DNA from: Typhlomys cinereus
Lineage: Eukaryota > Chordata > Mammalia > Rodentia > Platacanthomyidae
Direction: 5' to 3'
NCBI GenBank assembly: GCA_023101885.1
Contig: JALPQD010000305.1
Span: 62,001 to 126,000 of the forward strand
Length of the DNA stretch: 64,000 nucleotides
This document shows, in pieces, positions 42,831 through 54,296 of this stretch. The notes beneath the pieces are model-generated. The model saw only the letters and a program-made list of their open reading frames with translations. It searched no databases and was not told the origin of the DNA. Position 1 is the first letter of the stretch. Each line of letters begins with the position of its first letter. Made by a program: the position numbers and the translations under genes.

Positions 42831-42959
42831 CCAAAGAGAAAGAGAAAGAAAGATAAAGAGTGACAGAGACAGAAAGATACAGACAGAGAATAATGACCAG
42901 ACCATCTATGACTAGAAACCTGTGATTTAATTTTGCCCCTGTGTCAAACATTTCATCCA

Positions 42960-43225
42960 GGCTAGAGTGACGGCTCAGGGGTTAAGACTCTTTCTCGAAA
43001 GCAGAAGGTCCTGAGTTCAGTTCCCAGGTCCCACATAAAAAATGCCAGGCAGAAACAGTGGCGGCCTGCACTTCTGACCCTGGTGGGTGAAGCCTGGGAG
43101 ATCCTAGAGCAAAACAAGAAGGAGGTTGAAGCAATCCAGGATGATTCCTGAACTCACCCTTGTCTTCCACAGGAACACACAGTGCCCCCCCACTCACACA
43201 CACACATAATAAATAAAGAAAAAAA
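42960..43225 (+). repeat. B2-superfamily SINE (Dip-like)
   Basis: GGCTAGAGTGACGGCTCAGG head, GGTCCTGAGTTCAGTTCCCA B box, CAATCCAGGATGATTCCTGA body, and an ATAATAAATAAAG tail. Confidence 0.9.
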
Positions 43226-43504
43226 TTCATCCTTCCTAGACTTTGGGGTTTCTTTCACTGGTTACATACCATTCCCTTATCCTTCCCACATTCTTCAAGG
43301 CACCTGTAAGCTGGCATGTCATTTCAACCAGTCTGGTGGCCTTTCCTGTACCCTTGAGTACGGCTCCTCAAGTGCGGTCCCCCAGCTAACAATGTTGTTG
43401 GCATCAGCACTACCCTAAACTTACCAGAAAGGCTGATCCTCACCAGGCCCAGGCTTGCTGGTACAGAAACTCTGGGTGTGGTGCCCTGGAATCTGGGTTG
43501 GTTT

Positions 43505-43745
43505 ACTTTTGTTGTTGTTGTTGTTTTTTGAGGCAGGGTTTCATGTGTCCCAGACTGGCTATGAATTCAAAATGCAGACAAGGATGACTTTGAACTCCCC
43601 ATCTCCACCTCCTGTCTCTACTTCCTGAGTGTTGAGGTGACAGGCACGCACCATTATGTATGGTTTATGTAGTACTTGGGAATGGAACCCAGGGCCTTGC
43701 ATCTGCTAGACAAGCCCTCTACCGAATACATATGTACCACCCCAG
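43505..43745 (-). repeat. B4 SINE
   Basis: (GTT)n, GAGGCAGGGTTTCATGTGTC, then ID complement AATGGAACCCAGGGCCTTGC. Confidence 0.75.
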
Positions 43746-44144
43746 GAAGCCCCAGGAAGGTGGGCTCTAACAAGCTCTCCCATCGCTGTAATCCTAGGTT
43801 TCTCTAAAGTCAACACCATGGCGTTGAACTGCTTATATTAGCAGAGAAAGCTGGGGAGCAGTCCATCCCAAGCGTGGACAAGGGACCCAGGTGGTATTGA
43901 CCCTTTAGAAGTGTATGCTCCTGCACAGCCGAGCTGCATGCATGGCACAGCCCCCTTCCCACTCTCTCACCAGCATAAACACAGCAGTACTCAGCATTAC
44001 GCTCAGTCCCTGAGCAGCCCACCCCCCTGCTGGCAGCCTTGAATTAGGTGGATTTGATGAGTGCACGATTAAGGATCTGCTTCCATGAAGGACAGCACAG
44101 AGAGAGTTAAGAGACAGATGACAGATGGAGAGAAGATGGTTGCT

Positions 44145-44570
44145 GTTTAAAACCGACAAGGGATTAATGGGGAAAATATAAAAGAAAATTCTGCAAACCA
44201 ACAAGAAAAAGACCCAAGAGGAAAATGAGCAAAGCATATGAATAGGCAATTACCAGAAGGAGAAACCCAAAAGGCTAGCAAGTAAGTATGGTAGGAGAGG
44301 CTTCCATTCCAGATCCTCCAGGAATCGGAGAAATGCAAATGAAAACAAAGAGACAGGAGCTGCACATGTCAGACTGGCAATACTCAGCTGTCTGATGGCA
44401 AGCATTGGCCATCAGAAGGAGAGGTTGGAACCACTGCACACCCCTGCCGATGGACCAGCTACTCGCTTGCAGCTACTTGGAAGAGTCACTTGGCAGCATT
44501 TAGCTAAACCTAAGGACTCTGACCAATCCAATCCTGGGCAGAACCCCACAGAGTCTCCTGCAAGCCCACA
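44145..44570 (+). repeat. L1 fossil, ORF2 end to 3' UTR
   Basis: AAAATGAGCAAAGCATATGA, TAGGCAATTACCAGAAGGAG, GAGAAATGCAAATGAAAAC and CAGAACCCCACAGAGTCTCC follow the order of mammalian L1 near the ORF2 stop. Heavily mutated. Confidence 0.65.
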
Positions 44571-44624
44571 AAGGGGCTGTGGTGACAAACTGTCCCCAGC
44601 TCAGTGACTTCAAACAGCAGACAT

Positions 44625-44715
44625 GAGCTGAGTGGTAGGCACACGCCTGTGATCTTAGCATGGCGGGCTGAAGCAAGAGGCTCAAGAGTTTGAGGCCAGC
44701 TTGTGCTGCAACATC
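44625..44715 (+). repeat. B1 SINE, partial
   Basis: GTAGGCACACGCCTGTGATC, CAAGAGTTTGAGGCCAGC. Confidence 0.7.
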
Positions 44716-45055
44716 ACTTCTGGATGGCAGGCTAGTGTCTCAGGGCTGAAACCAAGGAGACATCAAGGCCACCCTCCTTAGGGAGGCACAAGGGGACAAG
44801 GAATTTCTTGCCTCTGCCAGCTGTTTGGAGGCTGTGTCCCTCTTATCGTGAAGGCCAGAACCTTCAGATACTTCTCTGCTACGTCCTTCAAAACTCATGT
44901 TCACAGAGAACCTAAGAAAGCAGCCTTATTGAAAATCAGGTCTTTGTAAATGTCAGTAGTTAAGACAGTTGCACTGACTTAGGACTGGCGATGGTCTAAA
45001 AGGAGGAAAGGACACACAAAGGCACAGAGATTGCCAGTGAGGATGGAGGCAGATG

Positions 45056-45120
45056 GCTAGGGCTGTAGCTCAGTGACAGAGTGCTTGTCTAGCATCCTAG
45101 CATGTACAAGGCACCAGGTA
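45056..45120 (+). repeat. ID-like SINE
   Basis: GGCTAGGGCTGTAGCTCAGT, GACAGAGTGCTTGTCTAGCA. Confidence 0.75.
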
Positions 45121-45549
45121 TCCTAGCAACATGTGTTTAAAGATAGAGGTAAAGTTTGGGGTGACTCTGCCACAAGGCACACCTAGGCTCAGTAGAATAT
45201 GGAAATTACAAGGAGGGATCCTTCCCCCAGAGCAGCCAAAGGACACGTACGCTGCCAAGATCCTTTTCCGTGTGAGGCAGCATTCCCACGTTCGAGGAGT
45301 GTGATGTCTTACATGCTGATCACCCAGCTTATCACAGGGTTCCGGGCTAGGATGCACAGCACATGGTGCTGATAGAGACAACCCAGTTGCTCATTGCTGG
45401 GGGAAAGAAAAAGGAGTGAGTGGTTCCAAGCATCTGATTTAGACACACGCACAGGTGATGGGGGTGAAACCCCACAGGGTTGAGTGGAAAAACACCGGAA
45501 AGAAACAGAATATGTTTCCAAGGCGATCTTTCTAATGCCCATTGAGGAC
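45121..45549. other. Intergenic, no feature recognised
   Basis: Single-copy sequence. Overlapping minus-strand frames 45614-45309 and 45381-45097 lack family features. Confidence 0.4.
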
Positions 45550-45680
45550 ACAAGCTCTGGCTGGCAATGTAATAGTCGGGAGAGTGCTTGCCTCCTGGAT
45601 CGAAACCCCAGCACCAGATAAACTGGGTTGGGGAATGAAGGCCTCTAATCCCAGCACTGGGAGGTAGAGGCAGCTTGGCT
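45550..45680 (+). repeat. B4-like SINE, host of a young SINE
   Basis: GAGAGTGCTTGCCTCCTGGA, TCTAATCCCAGCACTGGGAG. It is interrupted at 45693. Confidence 0.65.
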
Positions 45681-45693
45681 AGGTAAAGAATTT

Positions 45694-45950
45694 TTTTTTT
45701 TAGTTATTCAATTATGCGTGAGTGTGTGTGTGTGTGTGTAGAACCATGGACGAATTCGGGAACCACCATGGACGCCTCCACCTCCTCCTTGTTTACTCTG
45801 CCTCGGAATTCACAGGCTCCGCCCTACCAGGACCAGAAACGCAGGCTGCCCCCGCTTCTGCCTGGCGTCTATATGTGGGGTCTAGGATCCGAACTCAGGA
45901 CCTTCTGCCTGCAAGGCAGAGGCTTAACCCCGGAGCCACCTCTCCAGCCC
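45694..45950 (-). mobile_element. Young CpG-rich SINE, copy 4
   Basis: Perfect 15-base duplication CTAGGTAAAGAATTT at 45679-45693 and 45951-45965. Its body carries GTTTACTCTGCCTCGGAATT, as does copy 3, while copies 1 and 2 lack the middle segment. Two sub-lineages are therefore present. Confidence 0.95.
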
Positions 45951-46612
45951 CTAGGTAAAGAATTTGAAGTCAGTGTGGGATAAGTGAAATCTTGTGTGGA
46001 AGGGAGAAGAAAGAATTCACGTGTAAACACACACAGGTATGCATTTTGAGCACAGGCAAAAGTGGCTGCTTCTGAGGGGAGAAGAATTAGTGTGGAGAAG
46101 AGAGATGGCAAAGACTGCCTCAATAGATAGAGACATCTGGCAAGAAAGGGACCTGACACTCAGTGATAGTGACTCAAGTGTCCATTACTTCCTTTTCACT
46201 GAGACAAACAGGAAGAGTGTAAGTCTTCAAGGGGTCCGTTCCAATCAGGCTCACACACTGTCTGAGTAGCTGCAGCATTTAGAGAGCTTCTTCATCTCTT
46301 TCGGTTAGAGAAAAGAAAAACCATGTGGCATTTGGAGCCAAGGGAAGACACCCTCCTTAGCAACGCCAGGGAACAAAGAGAGTCACACTAATGCCATTTG
46401 ATGTGACCTAACAGTTGTTTCCCATCTGCTGTACTGAGTGTTCCCTCCCAGCCACAGCCTTGAGCAGGCAGCTGATGGAGTTGGCTTGCGCACTGATCTT
46501 AGTTCTGGCTTCCCATCATTGTTTTTTCTCTCTCCCCCTTCCCTCCCTTTTTCTCTGTCTTTTTTTCTCTGTCTTATGTCTCTCCCTCCCTCTTTCTCCA
46601 TTTTTAAGACAA

Positions 46613-46883
46613 TTTTTTTATTATTTATTCAATTGTGCATATGTGTATGTGTGAATGTGTGTGTGTGTGTGTGTGTAGAACCTCGGGTGAACTCGGAAAC
46701 CACCATGGACCGCCTCCACCTCGTTCACTCTGCCAGGGGATTTACAGGCTCCGCCCTACCAGGACCAGAAACGCAGGCCGCCCCCGCTTCCGCCCCTCGT
46801 CTATATGTGGGGTCTAGGATCCGAACTCAGGACCTTCTGCCTGCAAGGCAGAGGCTTAACCCCGGAGCCACCTCTCCAGCCCC
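46613..46883 (-). mobile_element. Young CpG-rich SINE, copy 5
   Basis: Eleven-base duplication TTTTAAGACAA at 46602-46612 and 46884-46894. Belongs to the same sub-lineage as copies 3 and 4 (GTTCACTCTGCCAGGGGATT). Confidence 0.94.
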
Positions 46884-46894
46884 TTTTAAGACAA

Positions 46895-47260
46895 ATTCTA
46901 ACCTAGAACTTGTTATGTATACAAGGATGACCATGAACTTAAAGTGGTCTTCCTAGGTTTCCTGAGTGTTGGGATTATAGGAGAGCTACACAATGCGGGG
47001 GTCTTTGTGTTCATTCTCAAAACACACCACACCCCCACCATCATTCTTGGTCTAGATGCAAGTTCTCTCTCTCTCCCCCTCCCTCTGTCTCTCTGTCTCT
47101 GTCTCTGTCTCTGTCTCTCTCTCTCCTCCCCCCTTTCTTCTCATTTTTTGAAATGTGGTCTCTTTTTGCATGGTAGGCATGCCTTGAAGTTGTGGAAATC
47201 CTCCTGCCTCAACCTCCTGAGTGCTGTCATTACAAATGCTAGCCACTAAGCCTGGCCTAC
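46895..47260 (-). repeat. Two B1 SINEs around a (CT)n tract
   Basis: B1 part at 46895-46995 (GTGTTGGGATTATAGGAG), (TCTCTG)n at 47066-47126, and B1 at 47145-47260 (GAGTGCTGTCATTACAAATG). Confidence 0.7.
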
Positions 47261-48180
47261 CATACTTCCGTCAATGTCACTTAGTCTAGTAACAGGGAAA
47301 TGGAACACAAGGAACTTGGTGGTCCTGATATGGACACACATGTTGCTGTGAATTCTGAATAACTTTGGAAAGTAGTCTGCCATTCTGAGCCTGGGGAGAG
47401 GGTCTTTTTTACTTTCCCATGGGTCCCTCAGAGTTTGTTGCAAAGTTCTCTTTGAAAATGCCATCTTGTGTGTACTATGCTTGGGGAGGAACGAAAACCT
47501 GACTTTTAATGTTTTGTCTGTTAGTATCAAGGCCAGAGGGAGAAGGGGAGTAATATTTCATTGTAACCTTTTCTTTATCCACCACAAAGGCCTCTTGGTA
47601 GAACTGACCTTCATAACTTTTAAATCCAACAACAAGGAAAAATCTGATCATGTTCTTGTCTGGGCTGTCCTCAATTCACTTGAGGATTCATGTTGTCGGG
47701 CACACCAGCAGCTTCTTAATTTTGCTATTTTTTCCTGTCCACCTATTCTCTGCTCCCATTATGGATATATCCAAGATAGTGAATTTCCAAATGCAAGTAG
47801 GTGTATTGCATCTGTAAAGATGTTTTAGCAGCCTGCCCAAGGTCTGTGCTCTTTATAAGCAAATATTTCATTGGAGCCGCACTACATCTGACACAGTTGA
47901 CAGGCCTTGTTCAAAACAGAAACTGATGCTAAAAACAAAACTCATCTACAGACACCAATGTATTCTTAGTTGTTTGCTCTGGAGAAGGAGATTGAGTCAA
48001 GACAGGCAGGGCAAGGTGAGAGTGCAGGCAGAAGTCATGGGCCTCATTTCCTTAACCAAAATGCTCCTTACTACCCACTGGGAGGGGACTTCAGCCAGTC
48101 ACTCACCACCATCACCTTCTCCATCTCTAACTCACCCAGCTACACGATGATGCTGGAACTATGTAACTACATGTGCATTT
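47261..48180. other. Intergenic, single-copy
   Basis: No repeat was recognised over 0.9 kb. The frame 47466-47828 (120 codons) has no motif or splice context. Confidence 0.4.
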
Positions 48181-48184
48181 TCAT

Positions 48185-48370
48185 TAATGGTGTTTATTCA
48201 TTTATTCATTTTTGTGGGATGGCGACATGCACGTTCCTTAGCACACTTCTGGAGATCAGGAGACAACATGTAGGAGTCAGTTTTCTACTTCTAGCACATG
48301 GATTCTGGGGGTAGACCCTAGGCTTGGCAGCAAGCGCCTTCACTCGCTGAACCATCTCACTGGTCCTAGG
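48185..48370 (-). repeat. B3-like SINE
   Basis: GGAGATCAGGAGACAACATG, CTTGGCAGCAAGCGCCTTCA, CTGAACCATCTCACTGGTCC. Confidence 0.8.
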
Positions 48371-48699
48371 TGTGTGTTTTCACATCATGCTGGCTAAACG
48401 CTCCGAGAGATACCAAAGGAGCCACTGTGGAGATGGAGACTTAACAGGTGGCAGTCCTGGCCGTGTAGCCATCACTTTGACCTGTTGTCACTCAAGGCAA
48501 TGTTTTCATTTGAGAACTTACGAATTTCAATGCTAAAAATGTGCAGAAACCATTGGGGTGCATAAACTCAAAGTAGCCTCTGCTCAGTTCCTAGGGATGA
48601 CCATGACAAAGAATTATGAAGAAGTGGGGGAGGAGGAGGGTCCCTGAACAGTAAGAATTTGATCTCTCACATGTCCGCAGACCAAAAGCACAAAATAGT

Positions 48700-48927
48700 G
48701 CTGGAGAGATGGCTCAGGGGTTAAGACTCTGTTTTGAAAGCAGAAGGTCCTGAGTTGAGATCCCGGGTCCCATGTAAAAACACCAGGTGGAAACGGCGGC
48801 AGCCTGCACTTCCAGCCCTGGTGGGCAGAGCCTGGGAAATCCCAGAATGAAGCAAGAAGGAAGTAGAAGCAATCCAGGATGATTCCTGAAGTCACCCTTG
48901 GCCCTCCACAGGGACACAGGCCCTCTG

Positions 48928-48973
<46 letters not shown>

Positions 48974-49010
48974 CACACACACAAAATAAATAAATAAGTA
49001 GAATAGAATA
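48700..49010 (+). repeat. B2-superfamily SINE (Dip-like) with long (CA)n
   Basis: GCTGGAGAGATGGCTCAGGG head, GGTCCTGAGTTGAGATCCCG B box, CAATCCAGGATGATTCCTGA, (CA)n at 48929-48982, then AAAATAAATAAATAAG. Confidence 0.92.
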
Positions 49011-49269
49011 GAATTTTAAAGTGCAAAATCAATACTGTTGTGTTGAAAGCAAGGCTCTTTGCTCAGGCTTTGTTTCTTCCAGCTTGTGATGACTGTCTGC
49101 ATCGTTTGGGCTGTTGATATGTCTCCCAGATTTTTAAGCCAGCATCTTGAACTCTCTTTGCTTCAGCTTCACATCTCACTCTCCTCTGTATCTCAAGTAT
49201 GTGTGTGTGTGTGTGTGTGCATTTTCACATTCAGAATGCACTCAGATAATTGGATAATTCTAGATAACT

Positions 49270-49365
49270 AATCTGTTTTATACTGCTACAACCAAAATAC
49301 CAAAGTGAGGCACTTGATAAAGAAAATGATTTTTTTTGACTCATGAGCTCGCGATTCTGGTTCCG
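49270..49365 (+). repeat. L1M-type 3' UTR fossil, fragment
   Basis: TTTATACTGCTACAACCAAA, ATACCAAAGTGAGGCACTTG, CTCGCGATTCTGGTTCCGG. Confidence 0.45.
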
Positions 49366-49604
49366 GAAAACTTTTATATATAAGCTTGGTACTAACATGA
49401 CAGACAAATAGAAAGGAAAACTGCCCTGGACAGAAAAGGTTATGCATGTGTGTAACAACCACTCCCTCCCCACTTTGCAGAACTAGCCCATTCCTGAAAA
49501 GACTACACTCCATCACCAAAGCACTGCAGTCTCCACCAGCTCAGCATCATGGTTTTGCCATACGTGCTAATGTTCACACACTCTCTTTTTGGCTTTTGTT
49601 CTTT

Positions 49605-49735
49605 TTTATACAGCTTCTCACCACATAGCTCAGATAGCTGCTATTACTTGAACTTGTGAACCTCCTGCCTCAGTCTAGCAAGTGCTGGGATTAAAGGCTC
49701 GCATTATCATGCTGAGTATCATGCCTCACAAATTT
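49605..49735 (-). repeat. B1 SINE
   Basis: ATACAGCTTCTCACCACATA, CTGCCTCAGTCTAGCAAGTG, CTGGGATTAAAGGCTCGC. Confidence 0.7.
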
Positions 49736-50340
49736 TTGTCAACTGATATGTAGATATCTTGCAGCTTGCCTTAGACACTTTCCAGGGTACATTCTGAGAT
49801 TCCTTTTCCCTACCCCTATCATTTTTGCTTTTTCTATATTTCAATGTCTTCAAGATTTCGTTATTTTTCCTGCAACTCAGAAATGGGGAACCTAGCTTCA
49901 TCCCTATACTACAAAAGTTAATAGGCTTGAGAGCCCCTGAGTTCTGTTGTTGATCTTGCTTTGTTTGACCTCACTGCATGTCCACAGTGAACGTAAAGAG
50001 GAAGAGGAGGGCTGGCCCCAGAGGCCAGCTTAGAACAATTTGGGTCTCTTTTTTGCTCTGTGCACTGCTGGCAACATCTGTCCATCATGTGGCACTGGGA
50101 GACCACTTTCCAGGTTTTGAAGCAATGTCCTGCAAAATGTTTGTGGCATATTTTATTGCTAGTCTTTTCTCCCCTCTCCAGGATACTTTTTGTTTCTGAT
50201 CATAAAAAGTAAGTTTTTCTTTGAATCAAATGGTGTGTGGAATAAAATATTACTCCAGTTTTCTGGAACAATCATGTCTATCGACCACTTTTCCAATGAA
50301 AAGTCAGGATCTTTTTTTACTCCTTGCAATTCTCACACTA
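49736..50340. other. Intergenic, no feature recognised
   Basis: AT-rich single-copy sequence just left of the shared segment B. Confidence 0.45.
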
Positions 50341-50344
50341 CCAG

Positions 50345-50460
50345 GTGACAATTATCAGACTCTTAGAAACAAGGAAACAAGCACAGAGAGCTTTAGCAAG
50401 CAGCCAAGGGTGCTTGGCTAGCAAGGGACAGAATGAAGACTTGAAGGCAGGTCCTTCTGA
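50345..50460 (-). repeat. MIR fossil SINE
   Basis: AGACTCTTAGAAACAAGGAA, AAGCACAGAGAGCTTTAGCA, GACAGAATGAAGACTTGAAG, the complement of the MIR core. Confidence 0.6.
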
Positions 50461-50984
50461 TCTAAAAATCCAGGCTTTTGACATTGACCTCAAATGCTCT
50501 TTGCACGTAGTGCTCACAGCTCTCAGGACAATAGGACAGACAGCCTGTATGCCCAATAGGATATATCTCAGCAGATGGATGCCTGCTCCCTGGTCACACT
50601 CTGAAAGATTACTGCACCATTTGGAGGTGAAGTGCAGTTAGTGGAGAACTTCTGTGGCTTCTAGTTATCAAATGAGCCTTAAACAAAACAAGGTTCAAAC
50701 AAAAGGCCTCAGTATCATTTCTTTGCTCTGTGAGTTTACTGATTTGTGAGGAATAATGGTGTATCCCTACGGGTCAGGGTACCGAAAGAGGAGGAGTCAT
50801 TTTACTGCAAGGGGAGATGCGTGGGGTCATGCCTTAAAGGACTATCTCACCATCTATATCTGTTCCCTATTTTTTCATTTTCAAGTATTCATGTGCTTCT
50901 TTACCTTTGATGGAAGCCAACACAGCCTGCATCTGTTTCCAATACATCTAATTCTCTCTAGTCCCCATTCTGTTGGGAGAGGCA

Positions 50985-51085
50985 GACAAGGTAGTGCAAT
51001 GGAGAGAACCCTTGACAAGGCCAGGAGCCCTGGCTTCTAAGCCCATCTCTGCCACACAAACCCATGACCGTAAGCCAGCTTTGGC
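50985..51085 (+). repeat. MIR fossil SINE
   Basis: GGAGCCCTGGCTTCTAAGCC, CATCTCTGCCACACAAACCC, TTTGGCCTCTCTGGGACTAA. Copy at 58995-59105. Confidence 0.65.
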
Positions 51086-51634
51086 CTCTCTGGGACTAAG
51101 CTCTCCAGGTAGTCAGGGGGGAAAATTCACACTAGATGCTAATGGTTCTTCCACCTGGAAAGTTACAGGATTTATAAGGTGTCAATGCTCTGGCATACTA
51201 AAAAGTGATTGAAAAATCTACCATAAATATTTAAATTAGCCAGCAACATATGCTGGCTCATCACATAATCAGGAGCCATGTTAAGGAAGCGAGATCTGGA
51301 AGACAGAGGGTAATGCCTAATTTGGCACCTTTTCTTCTGCACTCCCCTCTCAACAAGTGTTCCAGGAACTTCTGTGTGCTTCCTCATTCTTGTTACTCAA
51401 CCCAGCTCTAAGATGAAAAGTAGGAAGCTAGTAAGAAGCACTTCCCAGAGTCAGTTGTGGCCACTGTGAACCTTCACTCTCTCTCTTCATTCTCTCCCCA
51501 CCACACCCCACATCATGCAGGGATTTACCAAACCATGGGACTCCTTGTCCCCGAACAGCAGTGAGCTAATTCAATTCCCTTCCAGTTTGATTGAATGTCT
51601 CATAAGGACAAAACGGTTCATTTTCTATCGGGTA

Positions 51635-51785
51635 ATCTATAATGAACAGAAACGTTATTTGGCTCACGGTTCTGTAGTCCGGGCAGTCTGAGATTGAGGG
51701 GCTGCTTCTGGTGGGGTCTTCTTGCTGCCTAGTAACATAGCAGAAGGCATCACGTGGGGATGGATTCAGAGATAAAGTTGAAGCC
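51635..51785 (+). repeat. L1M-type 3' UTR fossil, fragment
   Basis: TGGCTCACGGTTCTGTAGTC, CGGGCAGTCTGAGATTGAGG, TCTTCTTGCTGCCTAGTAAC. Copy at 59645-59790. Confidence 0.6.
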
Positions 51786-51789
51786 TGAA

Positions 51790-51830
51790 GTCTATTTATT
51801 TTATTTGTTTACTTATTTATTTGTGTGTGT

Positions 51831-51866
<36 letters not shown>

Positions 51867-52064
51867 ATCAGAAGGCACTGGTGTGCTTTCGGAGGCCCAA
51901 TGATGATTCCAGAATCATCCTGGATTGCTTCTACATCCTTTTTGCTAGGCCAGAAATGTGGGTCGCTGCCATTTCCATCTGGCATTTATGTGGGATCCAG
52001 GATCCAAACTCAGGTCCTTCTGTTTGCGAGACAGAGCTTAACGGGTGAGCCATTTCTCCAGTCC
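51790..52064 (-). repeat. B2-superfamily SINE (Dip-like)
   Basis: (TG)n at 51821-51865, AATCATCCTGGATTGCTTCT, head complement CCATTTCTCCAGTCC. The (TG)n is interrupted here (GTGTGTGGGTGTG) but pure in the copy at 59815-60087. Confidence 0.88.
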
Positions 52065-53437
52065 TTCATAGTCAGCCTTTAGCGCTTCACCTTCTTGAGT
52101 TCAACGATTCATAGCACTGTTAGTTAGGGAGGTGTTTCCCCACATATGCTCTTGGGAGCACATACAGGTACAGTACAAAGGGTGGTAGTTCCCATGCTAG
52201 TGGCACCCCAGGCCTGCTGGAGGAGAGAAGCGGGCTCTTCTGACTCTCCTGCCAATCAGTGCTGTGCTAGAGAGGTCATTACAATGTGAGGCAGGATCCC
52301 TGGCATCCAGGGAAACCTCAGGAGGAAGACATCAGGAGGAAAGTAAGGCAGCATCTCCATAGTGACGAAGGGGAAAGGCCATTGTGCTCTGAGTAGTAAG
52401 AAGCAGGCCTTGGAGGCAGAGAAGTGCTGAGCTGAGTTGCACAATTTGTGGGTGTGCTGGAGATGGGGGTACAGGAGGAATCTGGACAAACAAAAATCTT
52501 GAAGAGTCTTCCTGTGGTTTTATATCTATGTTATGGCGGTGGTTTTTTCATGGGGACATGTGACCAGATAGGGCACGATGATGACAAAGCAAATTAAAAA
52601 AAAAACGCCACTGAAGTCTCGCTTAATAAACCAAGCAGTTTATTGGGGTTCCTACAGAAGCACGGTGGGTGACTCAAAGCAGCTGCATCACTGAGATGCC
52701 CACCCCAACCTGGAGATTCCAAAGACCTTGCAGGCAGGGCCAACAGAATCACCTCGTTTACCACCCGAATGTCCTTGAGGAGGAGGTCTAACAATCTCAC
52801 CACTTTGTTAACTTGCCAGCCTTAAGTCTCCCTTGTCCAGTCTCCTGACCCCCACGTCCCTCCAGGAAGGAGTGTTTCGATTTGAAAGAAATAACAAGTA
52901 CAGCCCTATATTCCCAGCAATTGGTACTCGGAGACAGGAGAAGCAGCCTGAGTCATGAGACTTGTCAAACAAAGCCCCCCTCTCCGAGGGTCAGCAAGTG
53001 GTGTTAGGAACCAAAGTCACAGGCAGGGAAGGTAATGCTGGCAGGGGGTAGCCAGGGAAGGTGATGTTTGAGCAAAGAGCTACAGTAGGTGAGGAAATGC
53101 ACCTTGGACATGCAGAGCCTGTCTTCTGGTCCTATTGCTGAGGGGGAATGGAATAGCATCAGAGTTGTGCTGGGTGGGGTTGACATTGAGGACTGTCATA
53201 AGAACTGGCATTTCCGCTGAGGTAGTAGGATCTTGATGGGGTCCCGGGCAGAGACCTGGGCTTGGATTTAGCCGGCCCCCCTGCTCACTGGGCTCACACA
53301 ATCCCTTGACAAGCACTGGTCGAGGTCCCCTTTCAACCTGCGGGCTTCAAGACAAAGGGTCCTTGCAAGACTGCCTTCAGATTGTTTTGCTTTGCTTGGA
53401 GGGCCAGGGAGGAAGGCATCGTCCTTATACTTTTAAA

Positions 53438-53692
53438 AATTTTTTTATTTATTATTTATTAGTTTGTGTATCAGAGTTTAGTTTATTTTAATTTAATTTA
53501 GTTTAGTTTGTGTATCCCTAAGGAGGGCCAAGGGTGACTTTGGGAATCATCCTGGATTACTTTTATCTCCTTTTACTTGGGCTGACAACATTTTTCACCT
53601 GACTTTTTTTTTAAACGTAGGACCTGAAATTCGAACTCAGAACCTCTGTTTGTAAGGCAGAGTCTTAACCTCTCAGCCATCTCTCTAGTCCT
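53438..53692 (-). repeat. B2-superfamily SINE (Dip-like), diverged
   Basis: TTTGGGAATCATCCTGGATT, AAATTCGAACTCAGAACCTC, CAGCCATCTCTCTAGTCC. The tail carries TTTAG repeats instead of TG. Copy at 61480-61740. Confidence 0.8.
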
Positions 53693-53999
53693 CCAAATGC
53701 TTCCTAAGACAGAACATGGTCACCACACTAGCTAAGCAGATATGCAGCTGAGACACACTTGAATTCCTGATCCTCCTGCTACCCTCGGAGTGCAAAATCT
53801 GACATTCCAGACTTGTAAAGAGCCTGCCTGGCTTCCATTTCCCTTTTGAAGGACAAAATGTCAACTCCCCTGACCCCAGTACAGAAACCCTTTTGCTCAA
53901 GGGGTGAGGGACTCTTCCTGGTACCTCCTTTAAGAGTCAGAACAGGCCGACCCAGAAGGGCTGCCACTCTAGCCAGTACGTCCAACTGGAGGAAGGTAC

Positions 54000-54175
54000 C
54001 TGGAATCCCAGTACTTGGGAAGCTGAGGCAGGAGGATGACAACTTTGAGGCCAGTTTGCACTTGTCTCAAAACAAAACAAGGCCTGAGATATATAGCTCA
54101 GCATTAGAATGCTTGTTTAGCATGTTTGAGGTCATCAGTTCAATCCCCAGTACTGTATACAAAACACTGTTCATG
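54000..54175 (+). repeat. B1 fragment and ID-like SINE
   Basis: GGAATCCCAGTACTTGGGAA, AGGCAGGAGGATGACAAC, then GCCTGAGATATATAGCTCAG and TCAATCCCCAGTACTG. Copy at 62050-62217. Confidence 0.75.
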
Positions 54176-54271
54176 GAAACCTGCTCCCTGCGGCCAGTAT
54201 ATGTGCTCTGGATGGATGTGGGTCTTGGGGAGCCTCAGCTAGCTCACCTAGGGAGGGACTATTCTGGGAAT

Positions 54272-54296
54272 NNNNNNNNNNNNNNNNNNNNNNNNN
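54272..54296. other. Assembly gap (25 N)
   Basis: The run has a fixed 25-base length, so it is probably a placeholder and not a measured gap. The sequences on either side are not adjacent in the genome: the left side continues at 62329, not at 54297. Confidence 0.97.

Larger units (their letters stand above)
36662..50544. other. 13.9-kb block absent from the second contig
   Basis: The right contig passes directly from the homologue of 36661 to the homologue of 50545 through a 144-base bridge. The block holds ordinary intergenic sequence, SINEs, an L1 fossil and the 1.35-kb minisatellite, but no gene I can support. Confidence 0.85.
50545..54271 (+). repeat. Segment B, left-contig copy of an overlap
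   Basis: Recurs at 58545-62328 in the same orientation. This copy is 57 bases shorter, with missing single bases that become denser towards the gap (compare AGCCGGCCCCCC at 53270-53281 with AGCCGGGCCACC at 61311-61322). It ends abruptly at ATTCTGGGAAT before the N run. Confidence 0.95.
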
